Origin: an uncultured Fibrobacter sp. | Lineage (GTDB): Bacteria; Fibrobacterota; Fibrobacteria; Fibrobacterales; Fibrobacteraceae | Direction: 5' to 3' | Length of the DNA stretch: 64,000 nt | Assembly (NCBI GenBank): GCA_946413655.1 | Contig: CAMKLO010000001.1 | Location: forward strand, 62,001 to 126,000 | In this document: positions 7,343 to 15,302 of the stretch, one piece after another | Layout: every line of letters starts with the position of its first letter | Position numbering within the stretch: the stretch's first letter is position 1 | Made by a program: the position numbers and the translations under genes | Notes under the pieces: generated by a model | The model's input: the letters and a program-made list of their open reading frames with translations, nothing else | Database searches by the model: none | Told to the model about the DNA's origin: nothing

Positions 7343-9250
7343 ATGTCTGATATTCACGCCAAGGAATCCGTCAAACAGTATTTGGCAGGCGTCGCTTCGA
7401 CGATCACCCCGGAAATCGTTCGTTCGCTGAAGCGCGGCTATACGCGTAAGGATTTTACTAGCGATTTGATGTCGGGCTTGATTGTCGGCATTTTAGCTCT
7501 TCCTTTGGCGATTGCATTTGCGATTGCATCCGGCGTGGGTCCGGAACAGGGCCTCTACACGGCCATTATCGCGGGTTTCATCATTTCATTGTTGGGTGGT
7601 TCCCGCTACCAGATTGGCGGCCCCACGGGCGCTTTCATCGTTATCGTTTATGGCATTGTGTCGCAGTACGGCTACGACGGCCTTGCATCGGCGACGCTTT
7701 TGGCGGGTATTTTCCTCGTCATTTTCGGCCTTGCCAAGTTCGGTGCGATTATCAAGTTCATCCCGTACCCGGTGACGGTGGGGTTCACGGCGGGTATCGC
7801 TATTATCATTGCGCTTGGCCAGGTGCCGAACTTCTTCGGCCTCACGTTTGCGGGCGCTGACCCGGCTGATGCCGTGGGCAAAATCAAGCTTTACGTTTCT
7901 TCTTTCGGTTCCATGAACGTCTATTCCGTGATTGTGGGCGTGATTGCTCTCGCGGTCTGCATTTTGTGGCCGAAGATTACCACGAAAGTTCCGGGTTCTT
8001 TAATTGCGATTATCGTTGCGACGGTGATGGTGAAGGTTCTTGGTTGGGACGATCCGGTGAACGGTCACGGCGTGGTGACGATTGGCATGAAGAACCACAT
8101 CCCGAGCGGCTTCCCGGTACCGCACCTCCCGAATATCAGCCTTGAAATGATGCAGAAGGTGTTCCAGCCGGCTTTGACCATTGCCATGCTCGGAGCCATT
8201 GAATCGCTCCTTTCTGCAGTGGTGGCCGACGGTATGACGAGTACCAAGCACCGCTCCAACACGGAACTTTTCGGCCAGGGTGTGGCAAACATCTTGAGCC
8301 CGATTTTTGGCGGTATCCCGGCAACGGGTGCTATCGCCCGTACCGCGACGAACATCCGTAACGGTGCCGTGAGCCCGATTTCTGGCCTTGTTCACGCTGT
8401 CGTACTCTTGCTCATTATGCTTGTGCTCGGCAAGTATGCCGAAATGATTCCGATGGCAGCCCTTGCCGCAGTGCTTTTCCAGGTGGCGTTCAACATGTGC
8501 GGTTACCGCAGCGTCATCAAGATGTTCAAGGCTCCGAAGAGCGACGTGACTGTGATGCTTGTGGCATTCTTCCTCACGGTGATTATCGACCTTACGGTCG
8601 CTATCGAAGTGGGCGTGCTTCTCGCTGCTGTGCTCTTTATCAAGCGCATGAGCGATGTGGCCGAAGTGGAATCGGTGACTTCTGCTCTCAAGGAAGACGA
8701 CGAAGAAGCGGCTCACAACGAACTTTCTCGTCAGGTGCCGAAGGGTGTGGTTGTCTATGAACTTGCGGGTTCTCTATTCTTTGGCGCTGTTGACAAGTTC
8801 AAGGAAACGATGAACCGCATCTCTGAAAAGCCGAAGATTTTGATTTTGCGCATGCGCAGTGTTTCGAGCATTGATGCGGCCGGTATCAACATGATTGAAG
8901 ATTTGCTCAACCGTTGCAATAGCGAAGGCACTCAGCTTTTGTTAAGTGGTGTGCATGCTCAGCCGGTGGTGGCGTTGACTCGTGCCGGTGTACTTGCCCA
9001 GCTCGGCGAAGAGAATGCTCTCGGTAATATCGATGCCGCCCTCAACCGCGCCCGCGAACTTTTGGGCCTCCCGATTGTTGATGCATCTCACGAAGATGTT
9101 CAAGCTCCGACGGTGTCTTGGGAAAAGAGTCTCGACAAGCCGTGGATGCCGGAAGAATCTAATGCTGCAATCGCCGAAGAAACGCCGGAAGTTATTGCCG
9201 AACGCATGATGGACGAACCCATCAAAAAAATAGAAGAAAACAAAAATTAG
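7343..9250 (+). CDS. SulP-family inorganic anion transporter with STAS domain
   Basis: 635 residues. Residues about 25-440 form a multi-helix SLC26/SulP membrane domain, with hallmark segments ILALPLAIAFAIASG, GPTGAFIVIVYG and PATGAIARTATNIRNG. A C-terminal STAS domain (about 465-560) includes the anti-sigma-antagonist-like loop SSIDAAGINM. Likely imports sulfate, bicarbonate or another anion; the substrate is not decidable here. GGAG lies nine bases before ATG 7343. A Glu/Pro-rich tail of about 60 residues ends the protein. Confidence 0.92.
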   Translation: MSDIHAKESVKQYLAGVASTITPEIVRSLKRGYTRKDFTSDLMSGLIVGILALPLAIAFAIASGVGPEQGLYTAIIAGFIISLLGGSRYQIGGPTGAFIVIVYGIVSQYGYDGLASATLLAGIFLVIFGLAKFGAIIKFIPYPVTVGFTAGIAIIIALGQVPNFFGLTFAGADPADAVGKIKLYVSSFGSMNVYSVIVGVIALAVCILWPKITTKVPGSLIAIIVATVMVKVLGWDDPVNGHGVVTIGMKNHIPSGFPVPHLPNISLEMMQKVFQPALTIAMLGAIESLLSAVVADGMTSTKHRSNTELFGQGVANILSPIFGGIPATGAIARTATNIRNGAVSPISGLVHAVVLLLIMLVLGKYAEMIPMAALAAVLFQVAFNMCGYRSVIKMFKAPKSDVTVMLVAFFLTVIIDLTVAIEVGVLLAAVLFIKRMSDVAEVESVTSALKEDDEEAAHNELSRQVPKGVVVYELAGSLFFGAVDKFKETMNRISEKPKILILRMRSVSSIDAAGINMIEDLLNRCNSEGTQLLLSGVHAQPVVALTRAGVLAQLGEENALGNIDAALNRARELLGLPIVDASHEDVQAPTVSWEKSLDKPWMPEESNAAIAEETPEVIAERMMDEPIKKIEENKN

Positions 9251-9415
9251 GGTGATTTGTTCCACTTTTTTGTGGAAAATAATAAGGTTGTAAGAAACAA
9301 GCTGTTTTGTACAAATTATTTAGGTGACCAGAATCAAATTGTTTTGTTCGTATATACAGAATATTTTAAAAATATTTTGGCTTTTCGAAAAAATTTATTA
9401 AATTAAAAAATGTAG

Positions 9416-9577
9416 ATGGAATTGAACTCTACAGATAACGAGATGAGAATGGGTTATTGGGACGAAAACCATATTTCGGAAGACGATCCGAAGCGAACAT
9501 CCTTTGAAGGGTTCGTGGTGAATTTTGTCGTAGCTTTTAGCGGCTGCGCACTTTTGTTCCTTTTGAATATAATGTAA
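9416..9577 (+). CDS. 53-residue putative single-pass membrane peptide
   Basis: ATG at 9416 to TAA at 9575. An acidic N-terminal half (ISEDDPKRTSFEG) is followed by one hydrophobic helix, FVVNFVVAFSGCALLFLLNI. It is followed 12 bases later by a terminator hairpin with a ten-T run, which supports a discrete transcript. No obvious ribosome site lies just upstream. Function unknown. Confidence 0.5.
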   Translation: MELNSTDNEMRMGYWDENHISEDDPKRTSFEGFVVNFVVAFSGCALLFLLNIM

Positions 9578-9588
9578 GTTGTTGAAAC

Positions 9589-9615
9589 AGCCCGCTTTAC
9601 GCGGCTTTTTTTTTT
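9589..9615 (+). terminator. Rho-independent terminator
   Basis: Stem AGCC(C)GC / GCGGCT with one bulged C and loop TTTAC, then ten T. Ends the transcript of the 53-residue peptide. Confidence 0.75.
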
Positions 9616-9744
9616 GCCCTGGAAATGCTGTAAGCAAATGGTTTGTCTTGGATGGGTAAGAAGATTGTAAAATATTCTAAACTATTCCGATTTGGACTTT
9701 AAATTTGAAAATTTTTTTTCACATTTGCGGATTTATCACGTACA

Positions 9745-9943
9745 TTAAAGGAGTCGATGGTTGCCTCCATTGGCAAGGAAGGAGAAAGCGACGAGATAAT
9801 CGTTTGGGTGTGTTGGGGTCAGAAGGAGCATTGCTCGTGAGTTAACACGTAGCTGAGACTACGATTTGGGTTAACGAGTGGAAATGAGAAAAAATCACAG
9901 CAATGCTAAAAACCCGTCGGAGCGATCCGGCGGGTTCTTTTTT
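9745..9943 (+). ncRNA. Candidate structured RNA of about 200 nt (contains an alternative 27-codon reading frame)
   Basis: A stand-alone stretch ending in a strong terminator with no plus-strand gene after it. Complementary blocks: TTGCC 9761-9765 with GGCAA 9772-9776; ACGA 9791 with TCGT 9800; AGCATTGC 9827-9834 with GCAATGCT 9900-9907. The last pair encloses GTTAAC 9841/GTTAAC 9870, which itself encloses CGTAG/CTACG (9848/9859). The nested 8+6+5 bp arrangement looks like a designed fold. It does not show the landmarks of tmRNA, RNase P or SRP RNA. Alternatively AAAGGAG at 9747 could drive a 27-residue peptide (9757-9840, with two Trp and two Cys) whose 3' end overlaps the stem, as in a leader peptide. 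Confidence 0.45.
9911..9943 (+). terminator. Strong rho-independent terminator
   Basis: AACCCGTCGG / CCGGCGGGTT ten-base stem with one mismatch and loop AGCGAT, followed by a T-rich run. Ends the candidate RNA and lies just before the convergent minus-strand gene. Confidence 0.85.
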
Positions 9944-9956
9944 CTATTGGCTGTTT

Positions 9957-10805
9957 TTAGTGCTTGACTATGAAATTATGCTTGTTTTTGGCGGGGCGGC
10001 CGAGCAGGTTGAGGTCCCTTGATTTTGCCGGATTGAACCTCGGGCGGCGATTGCCAGATATAATGGCTGTGGAGTATTTTTCACTGGGGACGAAGAATAG
10101 GGTGAACGTGCTTTGGTAACCTCCGAGAATCTTTTTGGTGGCAGTAAGCGTGTCGCTTCTCATTTCGTATTCGTAAGTGGCGCGAATTTCGTTTTGGGGG
10201 TAATCGTCGTATTCGTAACACTTGCTTTCGTTTGCTGAGTCACGAACGATATAGGCCTTTATTCCTGATTCGGTTGTGTATAAAGTATCGTTTCGGATGT
10301 AAACTCTGTGTTCGTAGGTATTTAGACCATCGGGGCTTTTATTTCCTGATGAATCGAGATATGAAACAACGTAAAAGACGGAGTCTTTTGTTTCGTAAAT
10401 CAGGTATTCAATGATTGGAGGATTGCCTTTGCCTTCTCGTCGAACTCTTTTGAAATCGCCTTCTTGCGTAATAGTGGTCTTGACTCCATTGGCCATAAAG
10501 TTAAGGGAATCTCGATTTAGGACTTTGATCTCCCAATTGTCAGAGCCGTGTTTTTTGGTGTATGTTTTGGCACTGTCAATATAAGTGCCTGTGTAGTAAT
10601 ACTTGTTGTTCTCGTACTCCGTGCTGTGGCCGGAATCCGCATACTGGAGGTAAATGCTGTCAACAAGGAAGTTCTTGTAAACCTCTGTTGTTAGCTCGCT
10701 AGATGTTGGGTATTCTTTGGTAAAAATGTCAAAGGTGGCACGGAGGCAATCGATAGCGAATGCGTTTAGTGCTCCCAAAGTAATGATAAGGATAAGTTTT
10801 TTCAT
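9957..10805 (-). CDS. Secreted protein of unknown function with sorting-like C-terminus
   Basis: 282 residues from ATG 10805, chosen because MKKLILIITLGALNAFA then forms a signal peptide (longer in-frame starts spoil it). The mature part is rich in Tyr, Asp and Thr with beta-strand alternation, and no catalytic motif is recognised. The end (FNPAKSRDLNLLGRPAKN) resembles the DLLGRP-type C-terminal region seen on other secreted Fibrobacter-like proteins. Monocistronic. Confidence 0.6.
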   Translation of the reverse strand: MKKLILIITLGALNAFAIDCLRATFDIFTKEYPTSSELTTEVYKNFLVDSIYLQYADSGHSTEYENNKYYYTGTYIDSAKTYTKKHGSDNWEIKVLNRDSLNFMANGVKTTITQEGDFKRVRREGKGNPPIIEYLIYETKDSVFYVVSYLDSSGNKSPDGLNTYEHRVYIRNDTLYTTESGIKAYIVRDSANESKCYEYDDYPQNEIRATYEYEMRSDTLTATKKILGGYQSTFTLFFVPSEKYSTAIISGNRRPRFNPAKSRDLNLLGRPAKNKHNFIVKH

Positions 10806-10844
10806 ATAGAAGAATATACAAAATCTTATTTGCATAAATAAAAT

Positions 10845-10864
10845 AAGGCGACCGAAGCCGCCTT
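10845..10864. terminator. Weak bidirectional hairpin
   Basis: AAGGCG / CGCCTT arms around ACCGAAGC with T5 on the plus side and an A-rich run on the other. It is downstream of sufD and upstream of the secreted-protein gene on the minus strand, so probably the suf terminator. Confidence 0.5.
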
Positions 10865-10877
10865 TTTATAGTATTGT

Positions 10878-10980
10878 CATGCCCGTCACTTTGTCCCCCC
10901 GGTTAGAGCCTGCCCCGGACTGGTTCCGGGGTGCCGGGTTTGTATTGTCATTCCCGCCTCCGAGCGGGAATCTCCCTCTC
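10878..10980. repeat. Tandem GTCATTCCCG-type palindromic repeats
   Basis: Several intergenic palindromes in a row: CCCCGGActggTTCCGGGG-like and ATTCCCGCctccgaGCGGGAAT-like. The same family recurs at 62930-62970 and, inside hrpA, at 23658-23735. Confidence 0.65.
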
Positions 10981-10982
10981 GT

Positions 10983-12071
10983 CTAAAGACTGCTCATCAG
11001 TCGCTTTTTGGCGGGGCTGTCTGGGAGCGGGAGGAACGTCTCTTGTGCAAAGGAGCGCATGAGCATTTCCTGGGCGGCCTTTTTCGGGATGCCGCGGCTT
11101 ACGAGGTAGAACATCTGTTCGGCATCGAGTTCGCCGACGGTGTTGCCGTGGGTGCATTCCACGTCATCGTGATAAATCTTGAGGACGGGCTTCACGGAGA
11201 CGCTTGCATCTTCGCTCATGAGGATGGTGTTCACGAGCTGGCTGGAGTTGACGCCTGTGCAGTCGTAACCGACGATGACGCTTCCGTCGTAGCTCACGCG
11301 TGCTGAACCGGAAAGCAGGTTGCGGGCTAGCTGGGTGCTCACCGTGCGTGGTGCTTCGTGGTAAATCGTGAGGCGGCTGTGCTGCGAGGCTTCGCCATCG
11401 AGAATGTGGAGGCTGCGGTAATCGAAGTTGGCGCCTTCGCCTTTGAGGTGGCATTCGATGCTGATGCGGCCAATTGCTGTATCCTTGCAGATGCTGGAGA
11501 ATCGGACGTTGGCGCCTGCGGCCTGGTTGATGTTGAAATGCCTAAAGCGGAGCGGCAAATCGCAAGCCGGGTTTGCAAAGAAGATTTCCACGTCTGCATT
11601 TTCGCCAACGTTGATGTCGAAGCGTTCGGCGGCAATGTCGTGCGTGACCTTGTTGTCGAGAATTTCGAGGCTCACCTTGGCGCCTTTGCCGATGTCAAGG
11701 ACGGTGTGGCCAAAGTCGTTGTTGCACTTGAGCATCGCCATTTCGTCGGCGCCGTCTGCGATTTCGCGAATCATGGGGCGGGCGTTGTTTGCAATCGGGA
11801 GGAGGGCTGCAAAGTCGGATTCTTTGATGGCCGGGGCATTTTCAGCCGGGGACTGCGCGGCGGTCTCGTTTGCTGCGGGGGCTGCCGCTGGGTTTGCTGC
11901 TGAAGATGCCGCAAAATCCGTGCCCATAAATTCCGGGGTCGGGATTTTGGCAACCGGGAAGAACGACCAAAGTTCGTTATTGCGCTTGGGCATGCCTATT
12001 TCGCGGAGGCGTGCTATTGCCTGTTCCGCGGTGGGCAAGTTCTGTATAAATTCAGATGTTGCAGTGCTCAT
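10983..12071 (-). CDS. sufD: Fe-S cluster assembly protein SufD
   Basis: 362 residues. Part of the SufBCD scaffold that builds iron-sulfur clusters in the cytosol. The C-terminal SufBD beta-helix domain carries the family ending CTHGNTVGELDAEQMFYL then SRGIPKKAAQEML, with the conserved His and Cys; the N-terminal LRE..NELW region is typical of SufD. Start ATG overlaps the sufC stop by one base (TAATG), so the two are translationally coupled. A Pro/Ala-rich insertion sits around residues 55-85. sufB and sufS are not in this window, unlike the usual sufBCDS order. Confidence 0.9.
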   Translation of the reverse strand: MSTATSEFIQNLPTAEQAIARLREIGMPKRNNELWSFFPVAKIPTPEFMGTDFAASSAANPAAAPAANETAAQSPAENAPAIKESDFAALLPIANNARPMIREIADGADEMAMLKCNNDFGHTVLDIGKGAKVSLEILDNKVTHDIAAERFDINVGENADVEIFFANPACDLPLRFRHFNINQAAGANVRFSSICKDTAIGRISIECHLKGEGANFDYRSLHILDGEASQHSRLTIYHEAPRTVSTQLARNLLSGSARVSYDGSVIVGYDCTGVNSSQLVNTILMSEDASVSVKPVLKIYHDDVECTHGNTVGELDAEQMFYLVSRGIPKKAAQEMLMRSFAQETFLPLPDSPAKKRLMSSL

Positions 12072-12817
12072 TAGGCTTCCTCAATCCAGTCGTAACCTTG
12101 GTCTTCGAGCTTGAGGGCAAGTTCCGGGCCGCCGCTCAAGATGATTTTGCCGTGACGGAGCACGTGGACGTAAGTGGGCTTGATGTAGTCCAAAAGGCGC
12201 TGGTAATGCGTCACGAGAATCACAGCCTTTTCGGGCGACATGATGTGATTGATTCCGTTTGCCACGATGCGGAGGGCGTCAATGTCGAGGCCGGAGTCCG
12301 TTTCGTCGAGGAAGCTCACCTTCGGATCGAGTATTGCCATCTGGAGAATTTCGTTACGCTTCTTTTCTCCACCGCTCATGCCGTCGTTCACGCCGCGTTC
12401 ACGATAGCGTTCGTCCATTTCGAGCAAGTTCATCTTTTCTTCGCAGAGCTTCTTGAAGTCTTCGTCGCTCATTTCGGGCTGGCCGAGGAAAGCGCGCTTG
12501 CTGTTGAGCGCCATCTTCAAGAATTCCACGTTGTTCACGCCCGGAATTTCGGTCGGGTACTGCGTGCTGATAAAGAGGCCGGAATTGGCGCGTTCGTTGA
12601 TTTCCATTTCGAGCAAGTTCTTGCCGTCGAGTTCGACGGAACCGCCATCGACATGGTAAGCGGGGTGCCCTGCAATCACTTTGGAGAGCGTGCTTTTGCC
12701 GGAGCCGTTCGGGCCCATGATGGCGTGGACTTCTCCCGGCTTGACCTCCAGATTGATCCCTTTCAGGATTTGGGTGCCGTCTTCGATACTTGCTTTAAGG
12801 TTCTTGATGGATAACAT
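12071..12817 (-). CDS. sufC: Fe-S cluster assembly ATPase SufC
   Basis: 248 residues, the family length. ABC-type ATPase of the SufBCD complex. Walker A GPNGSGKST, signature MSGGEKKRNEI (the SufC form), Walker B VSFLDETDSGLD with SufC-specific DETDSGLD, and the H-loop as VTHYQRLL. Positioned between dnaG and sufD. Confidence 0.95.
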   Translation of the reverse strand: MLSIKNLKASIEDGTQILKGINLEVKPGEVHAIMGPNGSGKSTLSKVIAGHPAYHVDGGSVELDGKNLLEMEINERANSGLFISTQYPTEIPGVNNVEFLKMALNSKRAFLGQPEMSDEDFKKLCEEKMNLLEMDERYRERGVNDGMSGGEKKRNEILQMAILDPKVSFLDETDSGLDIDALRIVANGINHIMSPEKAVILVTHYQRLLDYIKPTYVHVLRHGKIILSGGPELALKLEDQGYDWIEEA

Positions 12818-12849
12818 ATTTCCTCTTTAATTTTAAAATCTTGTTGGGC

Positions 12850-15003
12850 TTAGCCGAAATCGTCCATGGCTCCGAAGTCATCGTCTGGAACGTAGGGCTC
12901 GTCATCGGGGACGTATGGCTCTTCGTTCGGGTCGTATGGCGGTTCTTCGGGTGGTTCGCTTGATGCGTACTGCTCGTCGCCATCGAATGGAGGCGGGGCT
13001 TCCATCTCCGGAGGCATTTCGGACTGTGCCGGGGATTGCGCGGGGACCTGCTGCGAAATTGCGGACGGCGCTGGCTGCGCGTTGTTGAACTGCGCGGCGT
13101 TCCCTCCGTTCATCGCAAGCTCGTTAATTTCAGTGTAAAGCTCGATGAGCGGTGTTTTGCTCTGGATAATCTGCTCGGCGAAAACGTCCGGCGTAATGGC
13201 CGAAATCTTGCGCTTCTTGGAAATCGTCTGGATGCCCTGCGTGAACTTGTTCAACTGCATACGGAGACGCATGCCCGCTTCGGATTCAAGCGGGATGAGC
13301 TTTTTGTAACGGTCACACAGGTTGAGTGTGAGCACCGCCAAAGTGTCGTAAAATTCGAGAATTTCGTTCGGCGTTTTCCATGTCTCGTCGGGGAGTTGTT
13401 CCAAGAAAAGTTGCAACTGCGGTGAAAGCGATTCGTACAAGACTCTCGGCGAGAATGCGCCCGTCTCTGCGTACTGCGCGAGAATCGACTGGATAAATTC
13501 ATCAATCAGCGGAGAATCGAAAATTTGGATTCCGCTTGCGGCAAAGTCCATGTCGAAGTATTCTGCGGCGCGGTCGAGAAGCGTGGGGTTACGGAATAGC
13601 AAGTTCGCAAAACGCACTTCAATCGGCGAGAGCAATTCCCATGGGACGCTCACTTGCGGCGCTGCGGGCTGTTCGGCTGCTATTGGCGCCTTTTCGCGTT
13701 TCGGGTGTGCGACCTTGATTCCTGCGAGCGAACGCGTGGTGCTGTAACGCTCGGAAACGAGTTTCAAATACTGATTGCGGAGTTCCGGATTCTCGATGCT
13801 CTTGATAAGCGTCTTTGCTTGCGTGATGAACGCGGCTCGGTCTTCGGGACTGTTGTTCGGCATTGTTCGTCCGAGATAGCTGAGCCAGTCTTCGGCGGTG
13901 CGGAGCGCTCTTCTGAAAGCGTCCGGGCCTTGTTCGTTCACGAAGTTGTCCGGGTCAATCTTGGTGCCGTCCGGTCGCGAAAGTGCAAAAACTTTTGGCG
14001 AAAGGCCTTTGGGCAGCACGATTTCGAGACTGCGGCGCGTGGCATTTTGCCCGGCGGCGTCTCCATCAAATACAAGGTAAGCGGTCTTTGCGTAGCGGGC
14101 GAGAATGCTTGCGTGATTCTCGGTAAGCGCCGTACCCGAGGCGGCCACGACGTTCTGCACTCCGCTTTGGTAAAGGCTGATGAGGTCAAAATATCCTTCG
14201 ACGATAATGACCGCATTCTCCTTCATGATGGCGTTTCGGCTGTGGTTCAACCCGAAGAGAATATCGCGCTTGCTGTAAAGCGCTGTTTCCGGGCTGTTCA
14301 TGTATTTTGCCGGCTTGAAGTTTCCGTTTGTTGCTGGGTCACTTAAGTCTCGACCGCCAAAGGCGACAACGACTCCCGAGAGATTCTGGATGGCAATCAT
14401 CAAGCGATCGCGGAACTTGTCTGCGATACCGCCATTTTCTTTTTCGACGGCAAGCCCAGCCTTGACGCAGTCGCGTGGCGAAAACCCGTTGCGTGCGGCG
14501 TAGCCAATTAAACCTTCGCGTCCCGTGGGAGCGTAGCCGATGTGGAACTGCTTGCGCGTCTCGGGCGAGACATGACGCTTGTTCAAATACTCCAACGCTT
14601 TGGGGCTTAACGTGAGCTGTTGCTCGAACCATTCGCAGGCGAGCTCGTTCAGCTTGCGGACCATCGTGCGTTCTTCGAGTACTTCGGTATTGACGTTGTT
14701 GCCGAGGTTCGGAAGTGCAAAACCCACAAAGTTTGCAACCCATTCTACAGCGCCCTTGAAGTCGAGTTTCTCGTGTTCTTGGATGAACTTGAAAACATCG
14801 CCACCCGCACCGCATGCAAAGCACTTGTAAATGCCCAGCGTGGAATTTACCGACATGGACGGGGAGTGGTCATCGTGGAATGGGCACACGCCGACGTATT
14901 TGTTGACCCCGCTTTTTTTGAGCGGCAAGAACTGCTGGATGACCAACGCGATATCCGCTTGGTTCTTGAGTTCTTGGATGATTTCGTCGGAGTAGAAAGG
15001 CAT
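12850..15003 (-). CDS. dnaG: DNA primase DnaG
   Basis: 717 residues from ATG 15003 (MPFYSDEIIQ); longer in-frame starts run into intergenic repeat DNA and would add an implausible leader. It makes RNA primers for replication. N-terminal CHC2 zinc finger (CPFHDDHSP then CFACGAGG), DnaG catalytic core, TOPRIM with VIIVEGYFD and VFDGDAAG, and a helicase-binding C-domain. Beyond this is an unusual Pro/Gln/Glu-rich tail of about 90 residues with repeated Y-x-P-D-D/E-E units, ending DDDFGAMDDFG. Upstream of sufC with only 33 bases between. Confidence 0.93.
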   Translation of the reverse strand: MPFYSDEIIQELKNQADIALVIQQFLPLKKSGVNKYVGVCPFHDDHSPSMSVNSTLGIYKCFACGAGGDVFKFIQEHEKLDFKGAVEWVANFVGFALPNLGNNVNTEVLEERTMVRKLNELACEWFEQQLTLSPKALEYLNKRHVSPETRKQFHIGYAPTGREGLIGYAARNGFSPRDCVKAGLAVEKENGGIADKFRDRLMIAIQNLSGVVVAFGGRDLSDPATNGNFKPAKYMNSPETALYSKRDILFGLNHSRNAIMKENAVIIVEGYFDLISLYQSGVQNVVAASGTALTENHASILARYAKTAYLVFDGDAAGQNATRRSLEIVLPKGLSPKVFALSRPDGTKIDPDNFVNEQGPDAFRRALRTAEDWLSYLGRTMPNNSPEDRAAFITQAKTLIKSIENPELRNQYLKLVSERYSTTRSLAGIKVAHPKREKAPIAAEQPAAPQVSVPWELLSPIEVRFANLLFRNPTLLDRAAEYFDMDFAASGIQIFDSPLIDEFIQSILAQYAETGAFSPRVLYESLSPQLQLFLEQLPDETWKTPNEILEFYDTLAVLTLNLCDRYKKLIPLESEAGMRLRMQLNKFTQGIQTISKKRKISAITPDVFAEQIIQSKTPLIELYTEINELAMNGGNAAQFNNAQPAPSAISQQVPAQSPAQSEMPPEMEAPPPFDGDEQYASSEPPEEPPYDPNEEPYVPDDEPYVPDDDFGAMDDFG

Positions 15004-15019
15004 GCGCCAAATGTAGAAA

Positions 15020-15165
15020 TTTTGCCGTTGGCAGTAGGAAGTAGACAGTAGACAGTAGGCGGTAGAATGTGGCGCGGACGCGTCATCCACGGATTCAGTC
15101 ATTCTCGATCTTGTCATCCTCGGAGCAACGCGGAGGGGATCCAGTGAAGTCTTGATTTGGCAATG
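15020..15165. repeat. Compound intergenic repeats upstream of dnaG
   Basis: GTAGGAAGTAGACAGTAG-type units (15029-15064), then GTCATCCT...GGATCCAGTGAAGTC (15112-15150). The first type recurs at 20953-20985 and inverted at 63556-63580. The second recurs at 19801, 28920, 29040-29110, 46207, 51799 and 63462, and inside hrpA. Confidence 0.6.
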
Positions 15166-15302
15166 TCATTCAGAACCCTTTGTCACCCAGGACTTGTTCT
15201 AGGAGGGAATCGCTTATATTGTTTTGCTTTATATAGCTTTTATCTATAATATTTGTTTTGTATTTAATTTTTTTATAATTTATCCCTACAAAAGGAGCTT
15301 GA

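Noticed and set aside
9745..9943. SRP, tmRNA or RNase P RNA
   Set aside because: The expected conserved cores (GGAAG..AGCAGCC loop, tRNA-like ends, GAGGAAAGTCC) are absent.
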